This document shows positions 26,454-34,335 of a stretch of 64,000 nucleotides of DNA, piece by piece. Below the pieces are notes generated by a model, which saw nothing but the letters and a program-made list of their open reading frames with translations, was not told the origin of the DNA and made no database searches. Made by a program: the position numbers and the translations under genes. How positions within the stretch are numbered: the first letter of the stretch is position 1; every line of letters begins with the position of its first letter. Origin of the DNA: Chitinophagaceae bacterium (GTDB lineage Bacteria > Bacteroidota > Bacteroidia > Chitinophagales > Chitinophagaceae); the NCBI GenBank assembly GCA_947455215.1, contig CANGNA010000008.1, forward strand, positions 1-64,000, given 5' to 3'.

Positions 26454-28325
26454 TTATATTATCTTCTTCCCGCGCATCGCATCCTTCAGCGCGGCATCCA
26501 TCACACGCTCTGCATACGGCCGCGATACTTCGTTCAGTGCTTCTGTTTCATGCTGTATCTTGTTCTTGTCTTTTTCCGCTATTGCATTGCGCAGGTCTTG
26601 CAGCTTAGCTTGTGTCGCCGCTACTTCATCATCACTCAGTATATCCCTGTTCTTCGCTATGAACTTTTCGGTTGTCTCCAGCATTTGCTGTGCCTCGGTG
26701 GTCGCTTCCATCAGTGCGCGCATCTGTATATCGTCCTTGGCATGGGTGAGGGAGTCCATCAGCATGTTCTCTACATCTTCATCAGTAAGGCCATACTGAG
26801 GTTTCACTTCTATGCTCTGAGCCACGCCGCTGCGCAGTTCTGTAGCGCTTACTTTCAGTATGCCGTCAGCATCTATCAAAAAGGTTACTTCCACTTTAGG
26901 GAGGCCGGCCGGCATAGCGGGTATACCATTCAGGTTCAGCTCAGCCAGCTTGCGGTTGTCCTGCACCATATCGCGCTCGCCCTGGTACACGGTTATGCGC
27001 ATGCCACTCTGCCCGTCCTTCTGAGTGGTATACTGGCGGCCAGCCTTGGTAGGTATCTTGGAGTTGCGGGGTATTAGCACATCCATCAGTCCACCCATGG
27101 TTTCTATGCCCAGCGATAGCGGGGTTACATCCAGCAGCAGCATTTCGGTGTTCTTACCGGCCAGTATATCGGCCTGCACAGCGGCACCCAGCGCTACTAC
27201 TTCATCAGGGTTCAGTGCATCATGCACATCACGGCCAAAGAATTGTTTCACCGCTTCCTTCACGGCAGGCACCCTTGTCGATCCGCCCACCATTACCACC
27301 GCATCTATCTGGCCAACACCCAGGTTGGCATCTTTCAATGCACTGGTGCAGGAGTGCAGTGTGCGGTCTATCAGTGGCTGTATCAGTCCGTTAAAATCAT
27401 CTTTTGTTATGCGCACCTTGCGGCCTGCTACCTCGCCTTCAAACACATCGTTGTTGGTCAGGTGTTTTTTGGCGTGCTCGGCAGTTACGCGCAGCTCCTG
27501 TGCCAGTGCCTTATCTATATGTGTGCCAAAGCCTGGCGCATCATCGCTGGTGCCTGCATCTTCCTGCCAGTACCGCACAATAAGGTTGTCCATATCATCT
27601 CCACCCAGGTAAGTGTCGCCATGTGTGGCCAGCACTTCGAAAATACCATGGTTAATGGTCAGTATCGACATATCGAAAGTACCACCGCCAAGGTCGTACA
27701 CGGCAATGGTCTTTTCGTCGCTACCCTTAATGCCCAGTCCATAAGCCAGGCTGGCGGCTGTAGGTTCATTGATGATACGCAACACATCCAGGCCCGCCAG
27801 GCGGCCAGCATCGCGGGTAGCCTGCCTTTGCGCATCATTAAAATATGCCGGCACCGTGATCACCGCCTTAGTGACCGAAACCTTTAAAATGTGTTCCGCA
27901 CGCTTCTTTAATTCCTTCAGTATATAAGACGATAACTCAATAGGCGAATAGAATTTATCACCCACCTGCACCTTTACCAGCGCGTCAGTACCATCATCAA
28001 TGATATTGTAGGCGAACATGCCGGAGTCGTGGCTCACATCTTTATAAGATTTGCCCATCAGCCTTTTAGCGCTATATATGGTACGCTCAGGCTCCTTTAC
28101 CAGCAGCTCTTTGGCCGGTGTACCCACGGTAGTGCCACCCATCTGGTCGAAGTGTACAATAGATGGTACCAGCGTCAGCCCGTCTATCTCGCGCAGGGCT
28201 ATCGGCTCGTGTGTGTCACTCTTTACTATGGCTATCAGGCTGTTAGTGGTGCCCAGGTCTATCCCTACTATCACTTCTTCCTGCAGCAGGCTGCCCGTGG
28301 CTATATTAATGGCTACTTTGCCCAT
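26454..28325 (-). CDS. hscA: Hsp70 chaperone of the HscA type (Fe-S cluster assembly)
   Basis: The 623-residue Hsp70 starts with the HscA-type N terminus of Bacteroidota (KVAINIATGSLLQEEVIVGIDLGTTNSL splits as leader plus phosphate loop GIDLGTTNS). It has the ATPase motifs AVITVPAYFNDAQRQATRDAG, YDLGGGTFD and VVMVGGSTRVP. The substrate-binding domain includes LLLDVTPLSLGIETMGG. Unlike DnaK it lacks the long DnaK-type C-terminal lid tail. HscA helps transfer Fe-S clusters from the IscU scaffold, with HscB; neither is adjacent here. TACCTTTG (28344-28351) lies 18 bases before the ATG. Confidence 0.85.
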   Translation of the reverse strand: MGKVAINIATGSLLQEEVIVGIDLGTTNSLIAIVKSDTHEPIALREIDGLTLVPSIVHFDQMGGTTVGTPAKELLVKEPERTIYSAKRLMGKSYKDVSHDSGMFAYNIIDDGTDALVKVQVGDKFYSPIELSSYILKELKKRAEHILKVSVTKAVITVPAYFNDAQRQATRDAGRLAGLDVLRIINEPTAASLAYGLGIKGSDEKTIAVYDLGGGTFDMSILTINHGIFEVLATHGDTYLGGDDMDNLIVRYWQEDAGTSDDAPGFGTHIDKALAQELRVTAEHAKKHLTNNDVFEGEVAGRKVRITKDDFNGLIQPLIDRTLHSCTSALKDANLGVGQIDAVVMVGGSTRVPAVKEAVKQFFGRDVHDALNPDEVVALGAAVQADILAGKNTEMLLLDVTPLSLGIETMGGLMDVLIPRNSKIPTKAGRQYTTQKDGQSGMRITVYQGERDMVQDNRKLAELNLNGIPAMPAGLPKVEVTFLIDADGILKVSATELRSGVAQSIEVKPQYGLTDEDVENMLMDSLTHAKDDIQMRALMEATTEAQQMLETTEKFIAKNRDILSDDEVAATQAKLQDLRNAIAEKDKNKIQHETEALNEVSRPYAERVMDAALKDAMRGKKII

Positions 28326-28343
28326 ATTTCTCTATTTCGGCTG

Positions 28344-28351
28344 CAAAGGTA
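28344..28351 (-). promoter_or_regulatory. Bacteroidota -7 promoter element of hscA
   Basis: TACCTTTG on the minus strand matches TAnnTTTG exactly, 18 bases upstream of the ATG. No good TTTG at -33 is visible. Confidence 0.4.
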
Positions 28352-28407
28352 GCATTTAGGCAGGGAATGGGTATTGGTGTTAATTATGGGGGTATTATTC
28401 CTGATAC

Positions 28408-29337
28408 TTACCTATATATCAACACCTCACTCCTCCCATCGCTGCTTTTACAAGCGCGGTACATACCCTCGCTGTTAAAGGCCATTTCTATATTGCCATG
28501 CTTGTCTAAGGCTACCAGGCCACCCTCACCGCCTATTTTTACCAGTTTGTCCTGCACTACTATATCGCAGGCTTCGCGCAGGCTAAGGCCCTTGTATTCC
28601 ATCAGGCAGGAAATATCGTAGGCCACTACACGGCGGATGAACAGCTCGCCAACCCCTGTGCATGATATGGCGCAGGTATCGTTATTGGCGTAAGTGCCTG
28701 CTCCTGGTATAGGGCTGTCGCCAATGCGGCCAAACTTTTTGTTGGTCAGTCCGCCGGTGCTGGTCGCTGCGGCCAGGTTGCCGTCCTTATCCAGCGCCAC
28801 TGCGCCTACGGTGCCAAACTTCTTGCTTTCTTTATCGGTATGGTCCAGCTGCACCACGCCTTCTTTCATGGCTTCCTGCCATTGCTTATAGCGTTGCTCT
28901 GTATAGTAGTAATCGTCACTCATTTGTTCAAAGCCCTGTGTTTTGGCAAACTCATCGGCACCCGCGCCTGCCAGCATTACATGGCCGCTATTTTCCATCA
29001 CCGCACGGCACACCTGCACGGGGTTCTTTACGTGGCTGATGCCCGCTACAGCGCCTGCTTCCAGCGTGCGGCCATCCATTATGGCCGCGTCCATCTCGTG
29101 CCCGCCCTTGTTGTTGAACACGCTGCCGCGCCCGGCGTTGAACAGCGGGAAATCCTCCAGGCTGCTCACGGCTGCTTCTACAGCATCTACGGCACTGCCG
29201 CCGGTTTCCAGTATAGCATAGCCCTTGTCTATGGCGGCCTGCAGGCCCTGCTCATACTGCTGTTGCAGCTCAGGTGTCATGCTGCTGCGCAAAATAGTAC
29301 CCGCCCCCCCATGTATAGCTATGCTGAATGTAGACAT
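28408..29337 (-). CDS. Isoaspartyl peptidase / L-asparaginase (Ntn hydrolase)
   Basis: The 309-residue protein is a plant-type asparaginase (EcAIII/IaaA family). It is made as a precursor and cleaved before the nucleophile Thr176 in KKFGTVGAVALD. Other family segments are IAIHGGAGTI, LFNAGRGSVFNNKGGHEMDAAIMDG, STGGLTNKKFGRIGDSPIPGAGTYA and TGVGE. It hydrolyses beta-aspartyl dipeptides, including the beta-Asp-Arg released from cyanophycin, which fits the cphA gene 8.6 kb away. The ATG at 29337 matches the family N terminus; a GTG right after the porX stop would add 19 unrelated residues. Confidence 0.92.
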   Translation of the reverse strand: MSTFSIAIHGGAGTILRSSMTPELQQQYEQGLQAAIDKGYAILETGGSAVDAVEAAVSSLEDFPLFNAGRGSVFNNKGGHEMDAAIMDGRTLEAGAVAGISHVKNPVQVCRAVMENSGHVMLAGAGADEFAKTQGFEQMSDDYYYTEQRYKQWQEAMKEGVVQLDHTDKESKKFGTVGAVALDKDGNLAAATSTGGLTNKKFGRIGDSPIPGAGTYANNDTCAISCTGVGELFIRRVVAYDISCLMEYKGLSLREACDIVVQDKLVKIGGEGGLVALDKHGNIEMAFNSEGMYRACKSSDGRSEVLIYR

Positions 29338-29342
29338 AAAAA

Positions 29343-29370
29343 TCGCCGGGCTGTTGTTATAGCCCGGCGA
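29343..29370 (-). terminator. Hairpin with U-tract between porX and the isoaspartyl peptidase gene
   Basis: TCGCCGGGCT and AGCCCGGCGA form a 10-base stem with an 8-base loop. On the minus strand five T residues follow and run straight into the ATG at 29337. It looks like the porX terminator but leaves no room for a separate promoter after it. Confidence 0.7.
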
Positions 29371-29394
29371 TAAAAATACAGTATTTATATTCAC

Positions 29395-30954
29395 TTACTT
29401 ACTCTCCATCCTTACCACGGGCACTATCATCTCCTCCAGCGATATACCCCCGTGCTGGAAGGTATTGCGGTAGTAGTTCACATAGTAGTTGTAATTGTTG
29501 GGGTAGCATAGGAATACATCCTCTTTGGCAAAGATGAACGATGAGCTTACATTGGGTGTGGGCAGCCCCGCCATCTTAGGGTCTTTAAAGGCCAGTACAT
29601 CCCTGTTCTCGAACTGCAGGTTGCGACCATGCTTGTAGCGCAGATTCGAAGTGGTTTGCCTGTCGCCAACACACTTGCTTGGCGTTTTTACGCGCACGCT
29701 GCCATGGTCGGTGGTCATCAGCACCTGAATGTTCTTATCGGCTATTTTGCGTAATGCCCTGTGCAGCGGCGAGTGTTCGAACCAGCTGGTCACCAGTGAG
29801 CGGTAAGATACCTCATCGCCTGCCAGCTCCTTCAGCACTTCCATTTCTGTGCGGGCATGGCTCAGCATATCCACGAAGTTATATACCACTACCGTCAGGT
29901 CGTTGGTGAGGTAGTTGTGTATATTGTCTTCCAGTATCTTGGCGTCGTCGTTGTTGGTGATCTTTACATACTGCCATTTCAGCTTGTCTAGCTTCAGGTG
30001 CTTTAGTTGGTTGGCCAGGAACTTTTCTTCGTACAGGTTCTTACCGCCATCCTCGTCGTCATTCTTCCACTCCAGCGGGAAATGCTTTTCTATATCTATC
30101 GGCAGCATGCCGGCAAATATGGCATTGCGGCAATACTGCGTAGCTGTGGGCAATATGCTGTAATACATATCTTCCTCCATCACCCGGAAGGAGTCCGATA
30201 TTGTAGGTTGCAGCGCCTTCCAATGGTCGAAGCGCAGGTTGTCTACTACCACCAGAAAGGTGGACTTACCTGCCTGCAGGTGTGGTGCTATCTTGGTCTC
30301 GAACAGGCGGTGAGAAAATAGCGGGCCGCTCTTACCGTTGTCCTTTATCCAGTTAGCGTAGTTCTTGCTGATGTATTTATAGAACTCGGTGTTGGCCTCG
30401 CTCTTCTGGTTCTGCAGTATCTCCATCATCTCGGGGCTGTCGCTGCGGCTTATTTCCAGTTCCCAGTATACCAGGCGCTTATACAGCTCCTTCCACTCTT
30501 CGTGGCCGGGGCCATCGTTCAGCGCCATGAACAGGTTGCGGAAATCCTGCTGGTAGGCTACCGTTGTTTTCTCAGATACCAGTCTTTTTCCTTCCAGTAT
30601 CTTCTTCAAAGACAGCAGTACCTGGTTAGGGTTCACCGGCTTTATCAGGTAGTCTGTTATCTGCGATCCCAGGGCTTCTTCCATTATGTTCTCTGCCTCG
30701 TTCTTGGTGATCATCACTACCGGGAGTGTGGGTTGTTGTTCTTTTATCCGGGCCAGTGTTTCCAGGCCGGTGATGCCAGGCATGCTCTCATCGAGCAGGA
30801 CCACGTCTACCTGCTTTTCTTTCAGCAGCTCCAGTGCATCGTAGCCGTTAGACAGGGCTGTAACGCTGTAACCTTTATTGGTAAGGAACATGATCTGGGA
30901 CTTCAACGAATCTATCTCATCGTCTACCCATAATATATCGCCCTGTGTATTCAT
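29395..30954 (-). CDS. porX: PorX, two-component response regulator with PglZ effector domain (T9SS control)
   Basis: The 519-residue protein combines an N-terminal receiver (ILWVDDEIDSL with acidic residues 11-13, phospho-acceptor Asp55 in LLDESMPG, Lys in LIKPVNP) with a C-terminal PglZ/alkaline-phosphatase-like domain. The latter has VVVDNLRFDHW, GMLPIDIEKHFP, VVYNFVDMLSHAR and MTTDHGSVRVKTP, all consistent with a metal-dependent phosphodiesterase site. PorX works with the kinase PorY and sigma factor SigP to regulate the type IX secretion system. The start is MNTQGDILWVDDE; upstream in-frame sequence of 117 codons is not part of the protein. PorY is not in this window. Confidence 0.93.
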   Translation of the reverse strand: MNTQGDILWVDDEIDSLKSQIMFLTNKGYSVTALSNGYDALELLKEKQVDVVLLDESMPGITGLETLARIKEQQPTLPVVMITKNEAENIMEEALGSQITDYLIKPVNPNQVLLSLKKILEGKRLVSEKTTVAYQQDFRNLFMALNDGPGHEEWKELYKRLVYWELEISRSDSPEMMEILQNQKSEANTEFYKYISKNYANWIKDNGKSGPLFSHRLFETKIAPHLQAGKSTFLVVVDNLRFDHWKALQPTISDSFRVMEEDMYYSILPTATQYCRNAIFAGMLPIDIEKHFPLEWKNDDEDGGKNLYEEKFLANQLKHLKLDKLKWQYVKITNNDDAKILEDNIHNYLTNDLTVVVYNFVDMLSHARTEMEVLKELAGDEVSYRSLVTSWFEHSPLHRALRKIADKNIQVLMTTDHGSVRVKTPSKCVGDRQTTSNLRYKHGRNLQFENRDVLAFKDPKMAGLPTPNVSSSFIFAKEDVFLCYPNNYNYYVNYYRNTFQHGGISLEEMIVPVVRMESK

Positions 30955-31113
30955 GCTTTTAGTTGTTGTGTTTTTTGTGTGTGCTGAAGTTATAAAAATA
31001 TACCGCAACGTAGGTATGTATATCGTTGCTTTAACGCAAGTTTGACATGGCAGAGTTTTGGAATAACGTGCAATTGCCTGTACTATTGCATTCAGCCTGA
31101 ATACATTAACATT

Positions 31114-31572
31114 ATGCCAACAGCCATAGTAAGAAGAGCTATCAAAGATGATTGCCCCCGCATGCTGGAACTGGTGCGCGAGCTTGCCCTTTATGAACGT
31201 GCCCCGGACGAAGTGACCGTGACGCTGGACCACTTTATAGAAAGCGGCTTTGGCGCTAACCCCGTATGGTGGGCTTTTGTAGCTGAGGAGGATGGCATGA
31301 TACAAGGCTTTGCGTTGTACTATATTCGCTACAGCACCTGGAAGGGGCAGCGTATGTACCTGGAAGACATCATTGTTACCGAAGAAGCCCGTGGCCGCAA
31401 GCTGGGCAAGATGCTGATGGATGCGCTGGTAGCGGAAGCAAAAGAGCGCAAGTTCAGCGGCATAGTGTGGCAGGTGCTGGAGTGGAACGAACCCGCTCTG
31501 AACTTCTACCGCAAGTTCAACGCCTCTTTTGACCCTGAATGGGTAAATGCGGCCCTGAACTTTGACAACTGA
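31114..31572 (+). CDS. GNAT family N-acetyltransferase
   Basis: The 152-residue enzyme has the acetyl-CoA-binding motif EARGRKLGKMLMDALVAEAKER (about residues 86-107, with the R/Q-x-x-G-x-G/A pattern as RGRKLG). The strand IVWQVLEWNEPALNFYRKF follows. It resembles the diamine/thialysine acetyltransferase subgroup (N-terminal VRRAIKDDCPRMLELVRELALYE). The substrate is not determined. A longer frame starting at 31042 is not supported. Confidence 0.88.
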   Translation: MPTAIVRRAIKDDCPRMLELVRELALYERAPDEVTVTLDHFIESGFGANPVWWAFVAEEDGMIQGFALYYIRYSTWKGQRMYLEDIIVTEEARGRKLGKMLMDALVAEAKERKFSGIVWQVLEWNEPALNFYRKFNASFDPEWVNAALNFDN

Positions 31573-31600
31573 CCACTGCTATGAGCATGTAGCATCACGG

Positions 31601-31834
31601 CTATATACTCTTCTTCTTTCTGCCAAGCCACCAGCTGACGCACGCCATAAGTAAGCAGATAGCGCCCATTATCATGCGCTTTACCTGTGCATCATTCCAT
31701 ACCCGAGTATGCCAGCCAGGGACCACCGAAGAAGCCCCAAACCAAGTAGCAATGATCAGGTACGCTGCCGCGGCCAGGTATGCAATGGCTATTTTCCGGT
31801 ACCAGTTGATTGTCCTAAGATAAAATGTTGACAA
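31601..31834 (-). CDS. Small two-helix membrane protein
   Basis: The 77-residue protein has two membrane helices (about 14-33 and 54-70) and a basic C terminus (GRKKKSI). The start is a TTG at 31834; an in-frame stop lies shortly upstream and no ATG is suitable, so the call is moderate. It is divergent from the SRPBCC/ArsR operon, and its 5' end lies next to the double-palindrome operator, so it may share that control. Function is unknown. Confidence 0.5.
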   Translation of the reverse strand: MSTFYLRTINWYRKIAIAYLAAAAYLIIATWFGASSVVPGWHTRVWNDAQVKRMIMGAICLLMACVSWWLGRKKKSI

Positions 31835-31838
31835 AGTA

Positions 31839-31887
31839 TTTGTGTAACTTAAAAGTTACGCGTATGTTTGTGTAACTAAAAAGTTAC
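31839..31887 (+). promoter_or_regulatory. Promoter with two ArsR-type palindromic operators
   Basis: TTTG (31839-31842) and TATGTTTG (31863-31870), 20 bases apart, form a near-ideal Bacteroidota promoter. Two related palindromes overlap it: GTAACTTAAAAGTTAC (31844-31859), perfect over 16 bases, and GTAACTAAAAAGTTAC (31872-31887), with 6-base arms. Their centres are 28 bases apart. The first fills the spacer, the second covers the start site. Both are preceded by TTTGT or TTTGTGT. This is the arrangement expected of autorepression by the ArsR-family regulator encoded by the second gene of the operon. Confidence 0.75.
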
Positions 31888-31894
31888 TTGTTTT

Positions 31895-32329
31895 ATGAAT
31901 AAGGACATTAACCAGGTTTGGGAACTGGCACAGTCGCCGGATATAGTGTGGCAGTACCTGACCACCCCAGAGCTGATAGCCCAGTGGCTGATGAAGAACG
32001 ATTTTAAGCCTGAGGTTGGTCACAAATTCAACTTCCATACCATGCCGATGAAGGCTTTTGGTTTTGATGGTGTTGTATATTGCGAAGTGCTGGAGCTGGT
32101 GCCCATGCAAAAGCTGGTGTATAGCTGGCGCGGTGGTAATAACGGTAAGATCAATCTTGATTCTGTTGTTACCTGGACACTGACGCCCAACAGCACAGGC
32201 ACCACCCTGCAACTACAGCACACCGGCTTTAAGGGCTTAAAAAACCTGATGGCCTATGTGTCTATGAACGCAGGATGGGGCAGCAAGATCAAAACCCGTT
32301 TTACCGAGCTTGTAACACAACACAAATGA
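31895..32329 (+). CDS. SRPBCC/AHSA1 family protein
   Basis: The 144-residue START-like fold protein carries the AHSA1 pattern: VWQYLTTPELIAQWLMKNDF (residues about 18-37), HKFNFHTMPM, LVYSWRGGN, VTWTLTPNSTGTTLQLQHTGF, and a C-terminal helix. These proteins bind hydrophobic ligands. Genes of this kind are often paired with an ArsR regulator, as here: the TGA stop overlaps the ATG of the regulator (ATGA). The pair is probably controlled by the two palindromes just upstream. Confidence 0.88.
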   Translation: MNKDINQVWELAQSPDIVWQYLTTPELIAQWLMKNDFKPEVGHKFNFHTMPMKAFGFDGVVYCEVLELVPMQKLVYSWRGGNNGKINLDSVVTWTLTPNSTGTTLQLQHTGFKGLKNLMAYVSMNAGWGSKIKTRFTELVTQHK

Positions 32330-32664
32330 ACACACAAGACATCTTCTTAGCCATTGCCGACCCCAGCCGACGCCAGATATTGCAACTGCTATCCACTGAT
32401 AAGATGAGTATCAATACGCTGGCAGAGAACTTTGACATGAGCCGGCCTGCAGTGTCGAAGCATATAAAGATGCTGGCGCATTGCGGTTTTGTAATGATAC
32501 AGGACATAGGCCGCGAGCGCTATTGCACACTGAACAAGCAAGGCTTTGACGAGTTGCACGAGTGGCTGAACTACTACGACAACTTCTGGAAAGCAAAAGT
32601 GGGCAAACTACAGCAACTACTGGATACCAACCACCCGGTAAATGGAAGGGACAAGCGCAAGTAA
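32326..32664 (+). CDS. ArsR family transcriptional regulator
   Basis: The 112-residue winged-helix repressor has MNTQDIFLAIADPSRRQIL at the N terminus, MSINTLAENFDMSRPAVSKHIKML as helix-turn-helix (about residues 27-50), and YCTLNKQGFDELHEWL. It lacks the ELCVCD metal-binding motif of arsenic sensors, so it belongs to the non-metal group that partners with SRPBCC proteins. It is translationally coupled to the preceding gene by a 4-base overlap. The likely binding sites are the two GTAACT-AGTTAC palindromes at 31844-31887. Confidence 0.88.
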   Translation: MNTQDIFLAIADPSRRQILQLLSTDKMSINTLAENFDMSRPAVSKHIKMLAHCGFVMIQDIGRERYCTLNKQGFDELHEWLNYYDNFWKAKVGKLQQLLDTNHPVNGRDKRK

Positions 32665-32672
32665 ATTGCTCC

Positions 32673-33380
32673 TTACAAAAACACTGTAGTGAACTGAATG
32701 CCTATAACATAATTACCCACTGTAGTGTTTGATGCCGAGGACAAGTTGCCAAGTGTATAGCTGAGGAACGGCCCTACCATGCCCTTGGCATTGCGCCCTT
32801 CCAGCGGGCCATGCTTTATCTGTCCGTCGCCGGAAACACCCAGGCTGACAAAGGGAGTGAACGATACAGGGTTGAACGACTTTACCAGTGAACCCTCTTC
32901 GGATGCTGTGCCACTGGTGTAGCCTATAGCGACACCGCCCTGCCAATAAAATCGCGCCCTGCCATTGCCCTGAAATCCGCCGATAGCTATGGGTAATACT
33001 ACCCTTTCGACATGGGTATTGATGTTCTGTTCATTGCCGAGCGCATCGGTATATTTTGTTTTGATGCTGGCGAGCTGGTAACCCAGTGAAAATGAAAGAA
33101 AGGTACTGCCACCACCACCGTAGCCACGGGTCATTTTGAATGGCACCTTTACGCCAAGTTCTAATTGCACGCCCAGACCACCGCCGGTGGCTTTGATATC
33201 GCCTGCCTTTTGCGGCATGATGCTGTAAAGGGGAACAATATTAGTGAAGACGCATACACGATCGATGTCTTCGCTACCGCTGCCGTAGCCGCCGTAGCGG
33301 GGCAGGGTAACTTCGTTGGGGTTGGCAAGTGCAGAAAAAGCGGGTAACAGTGCGAGTGCTGCTAGTGATAATTGTTTCAT
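32673..33380 (-). CDS. Secreted outer-membrane beta-barrel-like protein
   Basis: The 235-residue protein starts with a signal peptide (ending ALANP). It then has alternating-residue strands such as GVQLELGVKVPFKM, TFLSFSLGYQLASI, RFYWQGGVAIGY and VGPFLSYTLG, ending in an aromatic/hydrophobic strand (IGIQFTTVFL). The pattern is that of an outer-membrane barrel of about 8-10 strands. It is Gly-rich near residue 90 (GYGGGGS). No specific family is recognised. Confidence 0.6.
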   Translation of the reverse strand: MKQLSLAALALLPAFSALANPNEVTLPRYGGYGSGSEDIDRVCVFTNIVPLYSIMPQKAGDIKATGGGLGVQLELGVKVPFKMTRGYGGGGSTFLSFSLGYQLASIKTKYTDALGNEQNINTHVERVVLPIAIGGFQGNGRARFYWQGGVAIGYTSGTASEEGSLVKSFNPVSFTPFVSLGVSGDGQIKHGPLEGRNAKGMVGPFLSYTLGNLSSASNTTVGNYVIGIQFTTVFL

Positions 33381-33429
33381 AGATAATTGATTGCGTTGCT
33401 AAGATAGTAGAAATGAAACACAGCACACA

Positions 33430-33624
33430 TTAATGCGTGATAATAATAATTGTGGTATTGGGTCGGGTCATATATTCTTTTAGCGGGCGCACCCAATTGT
33501 CAGCGGCTTCCCAATCGAACAGAGTACGAAGGCTGACGCCAGTGATGCGTGCTATCTCTCGCCGTGTGATGGCGGCATTCTGGAACAGGGCTTTCGCCTG
33601 CGCCCTTACTTGTTTACTGTACAT
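33430..33624 (-). CDS. Small helix-turn-helix protein
   Basis: The 64-residue protein begins MYSKQVRAQAKALF and contains AAITRREIARITGVSLRTLFDWE, a clear helix-turn-helix of the kind found in phage terminase small subunits and transposon resolvase tails. An aromatic/basic DNWVRPLKE and a Thr/Ile-rich end follow. It could be a remnant of a mobile element or a small regulator. The longer frame to 33690 adds an unrelated N terminus. It borders the longest gene-free stretch of the window. Confidence 0.5.
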   Translation of the reverse strand: MYSKQVRAQAKALFQNAAITRREIARITGVSLRTLFDWEAADNWVRPLKEYMTRPNTTIIIITH

Positions 33625-34335
33625 AGTGCTTTGTTTTTGAGGTTGAAAAGGTTGATCTGCTGTTTTCTGCCGATGAAAAATTTTTGACACTTGCCGGCAA
33701 TTTTACTTGAGGTATGGGGGGTTAACTTATTGTATTTAGTTGGTTTAGAGAAATAACGTTTTTATGCATATCTGCCGATGTGGCAATTTGTGCAATTTTT
33801 TCTGCCGGTGGTGTTTGCATAGTGATGGTGCGGCGAGGTTTTGGTTTTGCATCAGCCGCGGTGTAAAATTGATGTAAGAATAAATAATTGCCAAATTGAA
33901 AAAGCATCATGCCACGCCATTTTGTGGATAACTGTTGCCAATTATTTGACGGCGTGCGGTATAAACATATTGATCGTTTTTCATGTTGTACTAAAAATTT
34001 TCTGCGCGAAGAAAGTGGTGTTTTGAGGGTTAAACAGATGAGATGATATCGCGTGGTTGTGTACCTACGGCACACATGTTGTTTTATATGTTTCCCGCTA
34101 CAAACCTTTTGCCGCCTACGGGGCAATGTTAGTTGATGATCTTTTGCGTTGAGGCGTGTAGCATAAAGGTATCTTTCGCGCTTTCAGCGCTTGTGTCTTT
34201 TTGTTTTCGTACCCGGGACTGCATCCCGGGCTATTGTCTTTCGCGCTTTCAGCGCTGCTCATTTGCTAACTACGGCAATGGGAAACCAACATATCTATTG
34301 GTGTAGGAATATTAATCGTTACGGCCCTTATGCGC
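33625..34335 (+). other. Gene-free region of about 710 bases with REP-like hairpins
   Basis: No convincing gene is seen; the only long frame (33722-34126, minus strand) is basic, low in family-like features and has no start signal. The left part is moderately AT-rich, and the right part (34058-34256) contains a run of hairpin repeats described separately. It lies between the helix-turn-helix gene and a convergently ending membrane protein gene. Confidence 0.6.
34058..34256. repeat. REP-like hairpin cluster A
   Basis: Five short hairpins occur in 200 bases: TGTG..CACA around CCTACGG (34058-34076), TTGCC..GGCAA around CCTACGG (34109-34126), GCGCT-TTC-AGCGC (34178-34190), CCCGGGA-CTGCA-TCCCGGG (34212-34230), and GCGCT-TTC-AGCGC again (34243-34255). 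The 20-base unit TCTTTCGCGCTTTCAGCGCT is present twice exactly. The order (small hairpin, CCCGGG hairpin, CTATT, small hairpin) is the same as in cluster B at 43833. These are probably non-autonomous REP-type elements. Confidence 0.65.

Noticed and set aside
29338-29394. GTG start for the isoaspartyl peptidase immediately after the porX stop
   Set aside because: It would translate the hairpin into 19 residues not found in the family; the ATG at 29337 gives the normal N terminus.
30955-31305. 117-codon N-terminal extension of porX
   Set aside because: The receiver domain starts at MNTQGDILWVDDE as in PorX; the extension lacks similarity and overlaps the start of the GNAT gene.
33722-34126. 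134-codon frame on the minus strand in the gene-free region
   Set aside because: Basic, Cys/Arg-scattered sequence without domain pattern, signal or ribosome-binding site, and it runs into the hairpin cluster. Probably chance.
34109-34256. CRISPR array
   Set aside because: The repeats are short self-complementary hairpins with unequal spacing and no uniform repeat-spacer pattern; no cas gene is present.
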